A program made the translations under genes and the position numbers. Source: Hylemonella gracilis (GTDB taxonomy: Bacteria; Pseudomonadota; Gammaproteobacteria; Burkholderiales; Burkholderiaceae_C). From it: DNA of 64,000 nucleotides. The notes beneath the pieces were generated by a model, which was not told where the DNA came from, searched no databases, and saw nothing but the letters and a program-made list of their open reading frames with translations. The stretch covers positions 2,877,501 to 2,941,500 of the forward strand of contig NZ_CP031395.1 of NCBI RefSeq assembly GCF_004328645.1, in the 5' to 3' direction. Below, in pieces: positions 1 through 8,141 of the stretch (positions within the stretch are counted from its first letter, which is position 1; each line of letters begins with the position of its first letter).

Positions 1-2003
1 AGCACCGGCTCGGCGCCATAACCCGCGACCAGAGAGCCGACGCCCAACATCTCGGGACGTTGCCCGACGCCGCTCGGGACCACCACCGCGCGGGGCTCAC
101 CGCGCCTCACCGCCGGGCCGCCCGAAGGTGCGGCTGCCCCCTCAGGGGGCAGCGACCCGTGCAACGGCGGAGCGTAGGAGTCAACAATGTCCACCGACTC
201 CCCCAAATACGCCTGCTGCACCGCCGGGTCGGCCTGCACCTGGGCGGGCGGGCCCACGGCCAGGCGCACACCCGCATCGAGCACCACCACCTGGTCGCTG
301 ATGCCCATGACCAAGGCCATGTCGTGCTCCACCAGCAGCACCGTGACGCCCACGTCGGCGATGCGCCGCAGCAGCGCGCCCAGGCGCGCCTTGTCCTCGC
401 GCGAGAGGCCGGCCGCGGGCTCGTCCAACAGCAGCGCCTCGGGGTCGACGGCCAGCGCACGGGCGATCTCCACCAGGCGCCGGTCCACATGCGGCAGATC
501 AGCCGCCAGCGTGTCGGGGTGCCCGGCGTAGCCACACCAGCGGATCAGTTCAACTGCCCTCGCGGTCAACGCGGGATCGATGCGCCCGGCCGCGCCCAGC
601 AGCGGCCCAAGCCGCCCGCGGCGCATGGCCAGCATCACGTTGTCCAGCACGCTCAAGGACCCGAAGAGCTGCGAGGTCTGGTAGCTGCGCGCCACGCCCC
701 GGCGCGCGATGCGCATCGCATCCAGGCCCGTCAGGCCCTCGCTCCCAAGCGCGAAGCCCCCCTCGGTGGGTCGGTAGAAACCGCTCAGCATATTCAAGGC
801 TGTGGACTTGCCCGCGCCATTGGGACCGATCAGGCTGGTCACGGCCGCGGCGGGCGCCTCGAAATGCAGGTCGGACACGGCACGCACGCCGCCGAACTGC
901 ATGCTCAGGCCTCGCGCGGTCAGAGGCCGACGTGCGCGTCGAGGCAAGACCGCGGCAGGGTCTGCAGCGGCAGCGGGCGACTCGGCCCGCGCTGCGTCCG
1001 CCGCCTTGGGCTCGGCCAAGGTCGGCGGCCGCAGCCGCACTCTCAGGCGACGCAACATCCCGGCCAAACCATCGGGCGCAACCCAAAGCACCACCAGCAG
1101 CAACACGCCGAAGAAGAGCAGGCGGTATTCCTCCAGGCCCGACAGCAATTCAGGCAGCAGCCCCACGATGACCGCGCCAATCAGCGGCCCCGCCACCGAA
1201 CCCGCGCCGCCCAGCATGACCACCAGCACAAACAGAATGGACTGGACAAAACCAAAGGTGTGCGGTGTCACGAAACCGGAGAGCGGCGCGAACAGCGCGC
1301 CCGCCGCCGCCGCGCAGAGCGCCGACAGCGCGAAGGCCACGGTCTTGATCACCAGCGGGTTCAGGCCGATGGATTCGGCGGCCGTCTCGGCGTCACGCAC
1401 CGCGCGCATGGCCGCGCCCCAGGTGCCACGCGCCAGCCAAGCGTACAGCGCCAAGGCCAGGCCCGCCGCTGCGATGGCCAGCAATGCCATGGCGCGTTCG
1501 CCCTGGGCCAGGCCGCCCAGGGCCGGGCCGGCGATGCCCATGATGCCGTTCTGCCCGCCGGTGAGCGCGCCCGCCTCGACGATGCCGTGCTCCACGATGA
1601 AACCGAAGGCGATGGTGATCATGGCCAGGTAAGGCCCCTTCACGCGCAGCGCGGGCAAGGCCAGCAGCGCGCCACAGGCTGCACCAAGCAGTGCCGCCAA
1701 CGGCCAGGCCAGCCAGAAGCTCAGGCCCGCCTTGCTGGTCAGGATGGCCACCGTGTAAGCGCCGATGGCGTAGAAGCCCACATGGCCGAAGGACATCTGG
1801 CCCGTCAGGCCGATCAGCACGTTCAGTCCCACACCCACGATGGCCAGCAGGGCCACCTGGGCCAACACAAACACCCAATACCCATTGAGTGACAGCGACA
1901 GACCCGCGCCGAGGGCGAGCACAGCCAGGCAGGCCGCGATCTGCAGCGGCGTGCCCAGACCGAGCAGAACGCCGCCCTGCTGTTCCTTGTTCTTCAAAAT
2001 CAC
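1..2003 (-). CDS. LivM-LivG-LivF fusion: ABC permease fused to two ATPase domains (3' part outside window)
   Basis: The frame is open from 2003 to the window edge, at least 667 codons. Residues ~1-320 are a LivM-type permease with GLTGQMSFGHVGF near residue 65. From ~345 a LivG-type ATPase follows, with Walker A GPNGAGKST at ~393, Walker B LLLDEPAAG at ~525 and the H-loop VEHDM. After a Pro/Ala/Gly-rich linker, MLGVGSLVAGYG at ~652 resembles the N-terminus of LivF and runs off the window. LivM-LivG fusions are known; a third domain is less usual. The LivG signature reads LPHVDRR, not the usual LSxGQ-type loop. The GTG start is chosen because GGAG lies 8 bases upstream; a TTG two codons later is the alternative. 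It is the third gene of the operon with the binding protein and LivH. Substrate unknown. Confidence 0.85.
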   Translation of the reverse strand, partial: MILKNKEQQGGVLLGLGTPLQIAACLAVLALGAGLSLSLNGYWVFVLAQVALLAIVGVGLNVLIGLTGQMSFGHVGFYAIGAYTVAILTSKAGLSFWLAWPLAALLGAACGALLALPALRVKGPYLAMITIAFGFIVEHGIVEAGALTGGQNGIMGIAGPALGGLAQGERAMALLAIAAAGLALALYAWLARGTWGAAMRAVRDAETAAESIGLNPLVIKTVAFALSALCAAAAGALFAPLSGFVTPHTFGFVQSILFVLVVMLGGAGSVAGPLIGAVIVGLLPELLSGLEEYRLLFFGVLLLVVLWVAPDGLAGMLRRLRVRLRPPTLAEPKAADAARAESPAAAADPAAVLPRRARRPLTARGLSMQFGGVRAVSDLHFEAPAAAVTSLIGPNGAGKSTALNMLSGFYRPTEGGFALGSEGLTGLDAMRIARRGVARSYQTSQLFGSLSVLDNVMLAMRRGRLGPLLGAAGRIDPALTARAVELIRWCGYAGHPDTLAADLPHVDRRLVEIARALAVDPEALLLDEPAAGLSREDKARLGALLRRIADVGVTVLLVEHDMALVMGISDQVVVLDAGVRLAVGPPAQVQADPAVQQAYLGESVDIVDSYAPPLHGSLPPEGAAAPSGGPAVRRGEPRAVVVPSGVGQRPEMLGVGSLVAGYGAEPV
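135..151. repeat. REP-like palindrome inside the fused LivM-G-F gene
   Basis: An inverted repeat of 8+1+8 bases, TGCCCCCT-C-AGGGGGCA. Together with its flanks it resembles the CCCCCT-AGGGGG palindromes dispersed between genes in Comamonadaceae. Here it is read in frame as part of the linker between the LivG and LivF domains. A related palindrome lies at 58278-58291. Confidence 0.5.
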
Positions 2004-2065
2004 AGGCTGATCTCCATGCTGCGCATAGCGGTGCGAGTGCCTTCGGGCATCTGGGTGGCGTTCAT
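2000..2065 (-). CDS. possible 21-residue coupling micro-ORF between livH and the livM fusion
   Basis: An ATG at 2065 overlaps the livH stop (ATGA). The frame runs 21 codons (MNATQMPEGTRTAMRSMEISL), and its TGA overlaps the GTG start proposed for the LivM fusion (GTGA). It therefore bridges the two large genes exactly, with an overlap at both ends. It may serve only for translational coupling, or it may be chance. No domain is recognised. Confidence 0.3.
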   Translation of the reverse strand: MNATQMPEGTRTAMRSMEISL

Positions 2066-2940
2066 ACCTTCTTCACTTCCGCGCGGCCGAACAGGCCGTT
2101 GGGGCGCCAGGCCAGCGCCGCGATCACCAACGCGAAGGTCAGGATCTGGGTGTAGCCCGAACCCAGCGTGGTGGTGATGGTGGCCTCCACCAGGCCAAAG
2201 ATCAGCCCGGCGATCATCACGCCCCAGGCGCTGGTGATGCCGCCCAGGATGGCGACCGCGAAAGCCTTGAGGCCGAACAGCGTGCCCATGTCCGAATGCA
2301 CGTTCATCAGCGGCGCGATCAACACGCCCGCAATGCCCGCGAACAGAGCGGAGAGCGCGAAGACCAGCGCCACCGCGCGGCGAATCGGAATGCCCATGAG
2401 GCGGGCCGCCGCGCGGTTCTGCACCACGGCCAGCATGGCCGTGCCCCAACGCGTGCGGCGCGACAGGTAGTGCAACACCGCTGCCAGCGTCAGCCCCACG
2501 ACCGGAATCAACAACTGCAGCGGATAGACACCGAGCCCCAGCCCGCCCACTTCGAGCGGCGACTGCGCCAGGGGCGACGGCAGGCTGCGCGGCTCCTTGC
2601 CGTAGGTGGCCATGACCACGTTATCGAGCACGATGCCCAGGGCCACGGTGGCCATCAGCCAGGCGTCCGAACCGCGGTTGACGAAAGGCCGCACGGCCAG
2701 CAGTTCCACCAGCAAGCCATAGGCCGCGCACAAGGCCAGGGCCAGCAGCACGGCCGGGTAGCCGGGCCAGCCCAGGGTCTGCGCGAAGGTGTAGGTGAGC
2801 ACCGCGCCCAGCATCATGGAGCTGCCTTGGGCGAAGTTGACCGTGCCGCTGACGGCGTAGGTCACATAAAAGCCCAGGGCCATCAGCCCGTACATGCTGC
2901 CCAGGCCCAGGCCGCTGACCAGCGCGGATAACACCAACAT
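2062..2940 (-). CDS. branched-chain amino acid type ABC transporter permease (LivH-like)
   Basis: 292 residues, the usual length for LivH. The protein is a run of hydrophobic helices beginning MLVLSALVSGLGLGSMYGLM, with the family features GTVNFAQGSSMMLGAVL near the N-terminus and a conserved cytoplasmic loop LMGIPIRRAVALVFALSALF. It forms the membrane channel together with the LivM domain of the downstream fusion. The start overlaps the stop of the substrate-binding protein (TGATG), so the genes are co-translated. The imported compound cannot be read from the sequence; the divergent amidase cluster suggests an amide or N-heterocycle. Confidence 0.9.
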   Translation of the reverse strand: MLVLSALVSGLGLGSMYGLMALGFYVTYAVSGTVNFAQGSSMMLGAVLTYTFAQTLGWPGYPAVLLALALCAAYGLLVELLAVRPFVNRGSDAWLMATVALGIVLDNVVMATYGKEPRSLPSPLAQSPLEVGGLGLGVYPLQLLIPVVGLTLAAVLHYLSRRTRWGTAMLAVVQNRAAARLMGIPIRRAVALVFALSALFAGIAGVLIAPLMNVHSDMGTLFGLKAFAVAILGGITSAWGVMIAGLIFGLVEATITTTLGSGYTQILTFALVIAALAWRPNGLFGRAEVKKV

Positions 2941-4133
2941 CAGTTCAAACCCACCGGCACGATCTTGTTGTCGATGAACTGCGCCCAGACGTAGTCATCG
3001 GCCAACACGGCGTCGTGCACCTCAGGGCTGAAGGGCTTGTTGTAGGTCTTGATCAGGCCTTCGTACTTGCCGATCTTGTAGAAACCCTGGCGCACGGCGT
3101 CGCCCTCGGTCGAACCCGCGGCCTGGATGGCCAGCGCCGCCAGGTGCACGCCGTCGTAGGCATTGGCCACGCCCACGGCCGGGGTGATGTCGCCGGGGCC
3201 CTTGACGTTGGGGTACTTGGCCATCATGGCCTTGATCACGCGCTCACCCACGGGCGACTGCTTGCCGAAGAAGCTGTAGGTCTGCACGAAGTGCACGTCC
3301 TTGGCGTTCGGACCGGCCAATTCGGTGAAGCGGCCGCCGGCCGGACCCCAGTGCGAGACCACCGGCACCTTCCAGCCCATGCGCTCCAGCGACTTCACAA
3401 CTTGGGCCGAGGGGCCGACGTTGCCCACCAGGAACAGGGTGTCCGCACCCGCCGCCTTCAGGCGCGTGAGTTGCGGCACCATGTCCACGTCATTGGCCTC
3501 GTACTTTTCCACGCCAGCCGGCGTCACGCCCTTGGCGGCCATGGCGGCCTTCAGACCCTTCTCGTTGCTCTCGCCCCAGGGGTTGTTCACGAGGATCAAG
3601 CCCGGCTTGGCCGTCTTGAAGGTCTTCTGCGCGTAGGCCAGCATGCCCACATCCACGATCTCGTCCACGGCCGAAACGCGGAAGGCGAAGTTGGGCTTAG
3701 CGCCATTCTGGGTGATGCCCGTGCCCGCCGCCCAGGGGCCCATGAAGGGCACTTTCTCCTGGTTGATCAGCGGCACGATGGCCATGGAGACCGGCGTGTC
3801 CAGGCCGCCAAAGATGATCGCCACCTTTTCGCGGTAGATCAGCTCGCGCGCGGCCACCACGCCCTTGGCGGGGTTGGCCTCGTCGTCGCGGCGCACCAGC
3901 TCCAGCTTGCGACCGCCCAGCAGGCCGCCCTTGGCGTTGATCTCGTCGATCGCGAGTTGCATGCCGCGCGTGATGGCCTCCCCGGCCAGCGCCGACTGGC
4001 CGGACAGCGCGGTGACCAGGCCGATCTTGATGGGTTCGGCCGCCAGGGCCGGCGCTGACACGGCGGCAGCAGCCAGGCACAGGCCGGCGGCCAGCAGGCT
4101 GCGGCGACCGACGGAAAAGGAAAAGCGCTTCAT
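2940..4133 (-). CDS. ABC transporter substrate-binding protein, LivK-like (periplasmic type 1)
   Basis: 397 residues starting MKRFSFSVGRRSLLAAG, a signal peptide cleaved near ALA-AEP at ~31. The mature protein starts IKIGLVTALSGQSALAGEA, typical of the branched-chain amino acid/amide/urea family of periplasmic binding proteins. Longer upstream frames are ignored because the signal peptide fixes the start. It is first in the operon binding protein-livH-livMGF. A TTGACA element at 4253-4258 overlapping a palindrome suggests repression by the GntR regulator encoded divergently at 6881. Confidence 0.9.
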   Translation of the reverse strand: MKRFSFSVGRRSLLAAGLCLAAAAVSAPALAAEPIKIGLVTALSGQSALAGEAITRGMQLAIDEINAKGGLLGGRKLELVRRDDEANPAKGVVAARELIYREKVAIIFGGLDTPVSMAIVPLINQEKVPFMGPWAAGTGITQNGAKPNFAFRVSAVDEIVDVGMLAYAQKTFKTAKPGLILVNNPWGESNEKGLKAAMAAKGVTPAGVEKYEANDVDMVPQLTRLKAAGADTLFLVGNVGPSAQVVKSLERMGWKVPVVSHWGPAGGRFTELAGPNAKDVHFVQTYSFFGKQSPVGERVIKAMMAKYPNVKGPGDITPAVGVANAYDGVHLAALAIQAAGSTEGDAVRQGFYKIGKYEGLIKTYNKPFSPEVHDAVLADDYVWAQFIDNKIVPVGLN

Positions 4134-4230
4134 GGCATGACTCCAGGTGAGGGATGGAAATGGACGGCCCCGCGGGCTCGGCCTCACCATGCAAACGACG
4201 TGCCAATGTTGCCAATTTGGGTTTTTTCCT

Positions 4231-4258
4231 GTTATCACTTGAATAACAATATTGTCAA
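4231..4258 (-). promoter_or_regulatory. putative promoter of the liv operon
   Basis: On the minus strand, TTGACA (4258-4253) is followed after 16 bases by GATAAC (4236-4231). The -35 match is perfect and the -10 is 4 of 6. The -35 lies inside the 4249-4264 palindrome. Assigned by inspection only. Confidence 0.4.
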
Positions 4259-4264
4259 CAATAT
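4249..4264. promoter_or_regulatory. putative GntR/FCD operator in the divergent promoter region
   Basis: The palindrome ATATTGTCAACAATAT has 7-base arms with a CA centre. Its core TTGTCAACAA fits the TNGT-N(0-3)-ACNA pattern known for FadR/FCD-type GntR regulators. It lies between the liv operon and the divergent hydrolase genes and overlaps the minus-strand TTGACA. The regulator at 6881-7714 is the obvious candidate to bind it. Confidence 0.55.
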
Positions 4265-4358
4265 GGCATGTCTTTTGCGAGCACGTTTTGAAACGCCCAG
4301 CCCCACACCTCCTGGTGCACCCGGCACCAAAACAGGGACGAACGAGAGGAATCCACCC

Positions 4359-4763
4359 ATGAACCCATCCACCCCCGCAGCCATCGTCGACGAGTACCTG
4401 CGCCTGCTGATGATTCCGGACCCGGCCGCCGCCAGCCAATTCATCGCGCCCGGCCTGCGCATCCGCTTCACCGGCGGCCGCGCCATGCAGGCCCCCACCG
4501 AATGCGCGGCCTTCAACGCCACGCGCTACCAGTGGGTCAAGAAAAAAGTGGAAGCCACCGAGACCGTGGCCGGCGGCACGCCGGAGCACACCGTGGTCTA
4601 CAGCCTGGGCACGCTGTACGGCGTGTGGCCCGACGGCACGCCTTTCGAAGGCAACCGCTACGTGGACCGCTACGTCGTGCAGCAGGGCCTGATCACGCAG
4701 ATGGACGTGTGGAACGACAGCGCCGAATGGCTGCTGGTGCGCGCCGGATTGGCCACTTTGTGA
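4359..4763 (+). CDS. NTF2/SnoaL-like protein
   Basis: 134 residues. The pattern (N-terminal helices IVDEYLRLLMIPDPAAASQFI, then strands with RFTGGRAM and VDRYVVQQGLITQMDVWND) is that of the NTF2/SnoaL cone fold, which includes small hydrolases, isomerases and binding proteins. GAGAGGA lies about 8 bases before the ATG, which supports this start over longer frames. It is first of a plus-strand cluster: 11 bases to the deacetylase-like gene, then amidase and regulator. Its chemistry is not evident; it could process or bind the same nitrogenous substrate as its neighbours. Confidence 0.75.
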   Translation: MNPSTPAAIVDEYLRLLMIPDPAAASQFIAPGLRIRFTGGRAMQAPTECAAFNATRYQWVKKKVEATETVAGGTPEHTVVYSLGTLYGVWPDGTPFEGNRYVDRYVVQQGLITQMDVWNDSAEWLLVRAGLATL

Positions 4764-4774
4764 GGTACAGCCCC

Positions 4775-5698
4775 ATGCCCGCCCTCTACCCCGGCCAACT
4801 TCCCGACCACGGACGTTTTCCCTATCAAGCCATCACGCGGCGCGCCGATTACCGCTGGCCGGGCGGCGCGCGGCTAGCGGTCTACCTGGCGCTGAACATC
4901 GAGCACTTCGCTTTCGGCGAAGGCCTGGGTGCCATGATCGGACCCGCCTCGCCCCAGCCCGACGTGCTGAACTACAGCTGGCGCGAGTACGGCAACCGCG
5001 TCGGCGTGTGGCGCTGCCTGGAACTCTTTGACGAACTGCAACTGCCCGCCGCCGCGCTCATCAACACCGCGCTCTACGATCACTGCCCCGAGGTGGTGGT
5101 GGCCTGCGCCGCGCGCGGCGACGAACTGGTGGGGCACGGCCACAGCAACGCCGAGCGCCAGGGCGTGCTGGACGAACAGGCCGAGCACGAACTGCTGGCG
5201 CTCTGCCGCGACCGCATGCGCGCGCGCAGCGGCGCGGCGCCTACGGGCTGGCTCTCGCCCTGGATTTCCGAAAGCAAGCTCACGCCCGATCTGCTGGCCG
5301 AGGCTGGCTACCGCTACACACTCAACTGGTGCCACGACGACCAGCCCGTGCGCATGACGACGCGCGGCGGCCAGGGCCTGTGGTCCATCCCCTACCCGCA
5401 GGAACTCAACGACATCCCCATGATCGTGGGGCGCCAGATGGACGGCAAGGACTTCGCACAGATGATCGTGGACAACTTCGACGAGATGCTCGAACAGTCC
5501 CGCCAGCAACCGCTGGTGATGGGCATCGCCCTGCACCCCTATCTGGTCGGCCAGCCCTACCGCCTGCGCCACCTGCGCCGCGCCCTGCAGCACCTGGCCA
5601 CCGCGCGAGAACGTGGCGAAGTCTGGTTCACCACACCCGGCGCCATCTGCACGCACATGGACCGCCTCGCCCACACCCACACCGAAACCACCGCATGA
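4775..5698 (+). CDS. polysaccharide deacetylase-family hydrolase, PuuE/allantoinase-like
   Basis: 307 residues of the NodB/polysaccharide deacetylase fold. The segments LAVYLALNIEHFAFGEG, GDELVGHGHSNAERQG and GWLSPWISESKLTPDLLAEAGYRYTLNW match the PuuE branch, where the usual metal-binding DD motif is altered and members act on cyclic ureides such as allantoin. That branch assignment is from memory of the family. The stop overlaps the start of the amidase (ATGA). Together they could open a cyclic amide and then hydrolyse the linear amide; the substrate is inference. Confidence 0.8.
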   Translation: MPALYPGQLPDHGRFPYQAITRRADYRWPGGARLAVYLALNIEHFAFGEGLGAMIGPASPQPDVLNYSWREYGNRVGVWRCLELFDELQLPAAALINTALYDHCPEVVVACAARGDELVGHGHSNAERQGVLDEQAEHELLALCRDRMRARSGAAPTGWLSPWISESKLTPDLLAEAGYRYTLNWCHDDQPVRMTTRGGQGLWSIPYPQELNDIPMIVGRQMDGKDFAQMIVDNFDEMLEQSRQQPLVMGIALHPYLVGQPYRLRHLRRALQHLATARERGEVWFTTPGAICTHMDRLAHTHTETTA

Positions 5699-6897
5699 AC
5701 GCTCCCCTGCCCTTTCCCCTCAAAGACACCGTTGGCGCCTGGGTGCCGCATGGCCAATTCAGCATCGCTGGCCAGGCCGGCGGGCCGCTGAGCAGCCTCA
5801 CCTTCGCCGCCAAGGATTTGTTTGATGTGGCCGGCCACCCCACGGGTGCCGGCAACCCCACATGGCTCACCACCCATCCCGTGCCCACGCAACACAGCGC
5901 CGTCGTCGCCCAATTGCTGCAAGCCGGCGCCACGCTCATGGGCAAGGTACTGACCGACGAGTTGGCCTACAGCCTGCACGGCGACAACCTGCACTACGGC
6001 ACACCACTCAACAGCCTCTACCCCGCGCGTGTCACCGGCGGTTCGTCCAGCGGTTCGGCGGCGGCCGTCGCGGCAGGCCTCGTGGACTTCGCCCTGGGCA
6101 CCGACACCGGCGGCTCCACCCGCGTGCCGGCCAGCTACTGCGGCCTCTGGGGCCTGCGCAGCACGCACGGCCTGGTCTCGACCGCGGGCCTGGTTCCCCT
6201 GCACCCCAGCTTCGACACCGCCACCTGGCTCGCCGCCAACGGCGACGTGTTCGAACGCGTGGGTCGTGTCCTGCTGCCCGAAAGCGGCTACCGCCCACGC
6301 CGCTTGCTGCTGCCGCTGGACGCCTGGGAACTGGCCGATGAGCTCTTCACCAAACCCTTGCACCGCGCGCGCGAAGCCCTGGCGCAGCTGCTGGCCTGCG
6401 TGCCCGAGAACCTGCGCATCGCGGGCGAGACCGGCCTGCCGGCTTGGCGCCAGACCTATGTGACGACGGGCGCCTTTGAAGGCTGGCAGGTGCATGGCGC
6501 ATGGATCACGCAAACGAAGCCCAGCTTCGCCCCCGCCATCGCAGGGCGCTGGCGAGCTGCGAGCCAGGTCAACGCCGAGGCGGCCGAAGCGGCGCGCGCG
6601 CTGCAGGCGCAGGTGCGCGCCCAGGTGCGGGCGCTGCTGGGTGACGACGGCCTGATGCTACTGCCCTCGGCCGCCAGCCTGCCGCCGCTGCGCGACGCCG
6701 ACCCGGGGGCCGTGGACGCGGTGCGCCTGCGCACCATGGCCATCACCTGCATCGCGGGTCTGTGCGGCCTGCCGCAGATCAGCCTGCCGGTGCGCACGGC
6801 CTCCGGTGATATGCTGGGCTTGTCCCTGCTCGGCCCCGCTGGCAGCGACCTCGCCTTGATCCGAATCGCACGCAGCCTGCATGCCCAAATCCACTGA
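5695..6897 (+). CDS. amidase (amidase signature family)
   Basis: 400 residues with the amidase-signature Ser-cisSer-Lys triad visible: Lys in TFAAKDLFDV (~44), the glycine/serine stretch GGSSSGSAAAVAAG (~113-126) and the nucleophile serine in TDTGGSTRVPA (~138). It hydrolyses a carboxamide to acid and ammonia in the cytoplasm. The start overlaps the upstream gene by 4 bases (ATGA). The end overlaps the GntR gene by 17 bases, so the four genes form one operon. It is shorter than many amidases (450-500 residues) but of normal length for compact members. Confidence 0.88.
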   Translation: MNAPLPFPLKDTVGAWVPHGQFSIAGQAGGPLSSLTFAAKDLFDVAGHPTGAGNPTWLTTHPVPTQHSAVVAQLLQAGATLMGKVLTDELAYSLHGDNLHYGTPLNSLYPARVTGGSSSGSAAAVAAGLVDFALGTDTGGSTRVPASYCGLWGLRSTHGLVSTAGLVPLHPSFDTATWLAANGDVFERVGRVLLPESGYRPRRLLLPLDAWELADELFTKPLHRAREALAQLLACVPENLRIAGETGLPAWRQTYVTTGAFEGWQVHGAWITQTKPSFAPAIAGRWRAASQVNAEAAEAARALQAQVRAQVRALLGDDGLMLLPSAASLPPLRDADPGAVDAVRLRTMAITCIAGLCGLPQISLPVRTASGDMLGLSLLGPAGSDLALIRIARSLHAQIH

Positions 6898-7714
6898 GTC
6901 TCGCGCCCCTGCCAGCAAGGCGGGCACCCGCCGCGCCACGCGGACCGCTGGCGCCCCCACTGTCACCCTCACTGGTAAGGGCCGAGGCCCCGCCGTCGCC
7001 CCCGCGCTGGACCCGGACGCCCACGCGGACCAACTCGGCGAGGACAGCGCCGACATCGAGGCCCGCATCTACCAGGCCGTCTTCGACAGCGTGATGAGCC
7101 AGCGCCTCAAGCCCGGCACCAAGCTGCCCGAGGCCCCGCTGTGTGAACTTTTCAATGTGAGCCGCTCGGTGGTGCGCAAGGTGCTGCAAAAGCTGGCGCA
7201 TGACCACATCGTGCAACTGCGCCCCAACCGAGGCGCCATCGTGGCCGTGCCCACGCGCGAGGAAACGCGGGAAATCTTCGAAGCCCGCCGCGCGCTCGAA
7301 GCCGCCGTGGTACGCCTGGTGGCTGAACGCGCCAGCGCGCGCGACCTCAAGGGCCTGCGCGAACAGCTGCGCGCCGAACACGAGGCCATGCACCGCTTCG
7401 ACCAACCCGCCTGGGCCCGATTGGCCAGCGCCTACCACCTGCGCCTTGCGGAATTGTCGGGCAACGAAATCCTGCAACGCTACCTGGCCGAAATCGTCTC
7501 GCGCTGCTCCCTCATCGTCGCCGTGCACCAACCGCCAGGCAACGCGGCGTGCGAACACGACGAACACGAACGCATCGTGGACTGCATCGCCCAGGGCGAC
7601 GCCGAGGGCGCGGTGAAACTGATGGACCAGCACCTGCGCGACCTGGAACAGCATCTGATGCTGGTGTCGCCGGGGGATGAGAAGAGTCTGGCGAAGTTGT
7701 TGGGCTTGGGGTGA
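6881..7714 (+). CDS. GntR-family transcriptional regulator, FCD domain
   Basis: 277 residues. After a basic, low-complexity N-terminus (~1-45) comes a winged helix-turn-helix (IYQAVFDSVMSQRLKPGTKL, LCELFNVSRSVVRKVLQKLA) and then an all-helical FCD ligand domain with the metal/ligand motif ending in EHERIVDCIAQGDAEGAVKLMDQHL. It overlaps the amidase by 17 bases. It is the likely local repressor of both the liv operon and its own operon through the palindrome at 4249-4264, released by the imported substrate or a breakdown product. Confidence 0.88.
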   Translation: MPKSTESRAPASKAGTRRATRTAGAPTVTLTGKGRGPAVAPALDPDAHADQLGEDSADIEARIYQAVFDSVMSQRLKPGTKLPEAPLCELFNVSRSVVRKVLQKLAHDHIVQLRPNRGAIVAVPTREETREIFEARRALEAAVVRLVAERASARDLKGLREQLRAEHEAMHRFDQPAWARLASAYHLRLAELSGNEILQRYLAEIVSRCSLIVAVHQPPGNAACEHDEHERIVDCIAQGDAEGAVKLMDQHLRDLEQHLMLVSPGDEKSLAKLLGLG

Positions 7715-7723
7715 GGCTGGCGC

Positions 7724-8128
7724 TCAAGAAGACGCCAACTCTGCTTTGACGCGCCAGGCATTCGGCGTTTCGTTGGTCGTGTCCTTCGCCAAGGCCTTGG
7801 CCTGTTCAAGAGGTCGAACCTCCAAGGAAAGGCCGAAGGCCAGGCAGGGGTTCTCGGCGGCCAGCGCGGCGGCTTCATCCAGGCTGTCGGCAACGATGAA
7901 CCAGTAGCCGCCCACGAGTTCCTTGGCCTCCGCGAACGGACCATCGGTAACGCCTCGCGCTGTCACCAGCTTGCCGTCCATGTGCAACCTGCTGCCCTCC
8001 AGCATGCGGCCGGATACCAGATGGCCTTCGTACCACGCGTAGAACCGATCGATGGCTTGCTGGACGTCTTTTGGAGTCGCGGTTTCGTCCCACTTACCGC
8101 GTGAGATGACCAGGTACTGATGCTTCAT
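7724..8128 (-). CDS. YCII-related (DGPF domain) protein
   Basis: 134 residues beginning MKHQYLVISRGKWDE. It has the family landmark GVTDGPFAEAKELVGGYWFIVADSLDEA, typical of YCII/DGPF proteins, a ferredoxin-like fold often linked to sigma factors or of unknown role. The start at 8128 is chosen because the domain begins there; longer frames add no recognisable sequence. It follows the acetyltransferase gene by 13 bases on the same strand and is convergent with the GntR gene (9-base gap). Function unknown. Confidence 0.75.
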   Translation of the reverse strand: MKHQYLVISRGKWDETATPKDVQQAIDRFYAWYEGHLVSGRMLEGSRLHMDGKLVTARGVTDGPFAEAKELVGGYWFIVADSLDEAAALAAENPCLAFGLSLEVRPLEQAKALAKDTTNETPNAWRVKAELASS

Positions 8129-8141
8129 GATGATGGAAAGA

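Noticed and set aside
60..1892. A 610-codon open frame on the plus strand
   Set aside because: It is antisense to the LivM-G-F fusion, has His/Gln/Arg-rich low-complexity sequence typical of shadow frames in G+C-rich DNA, and matches no family.
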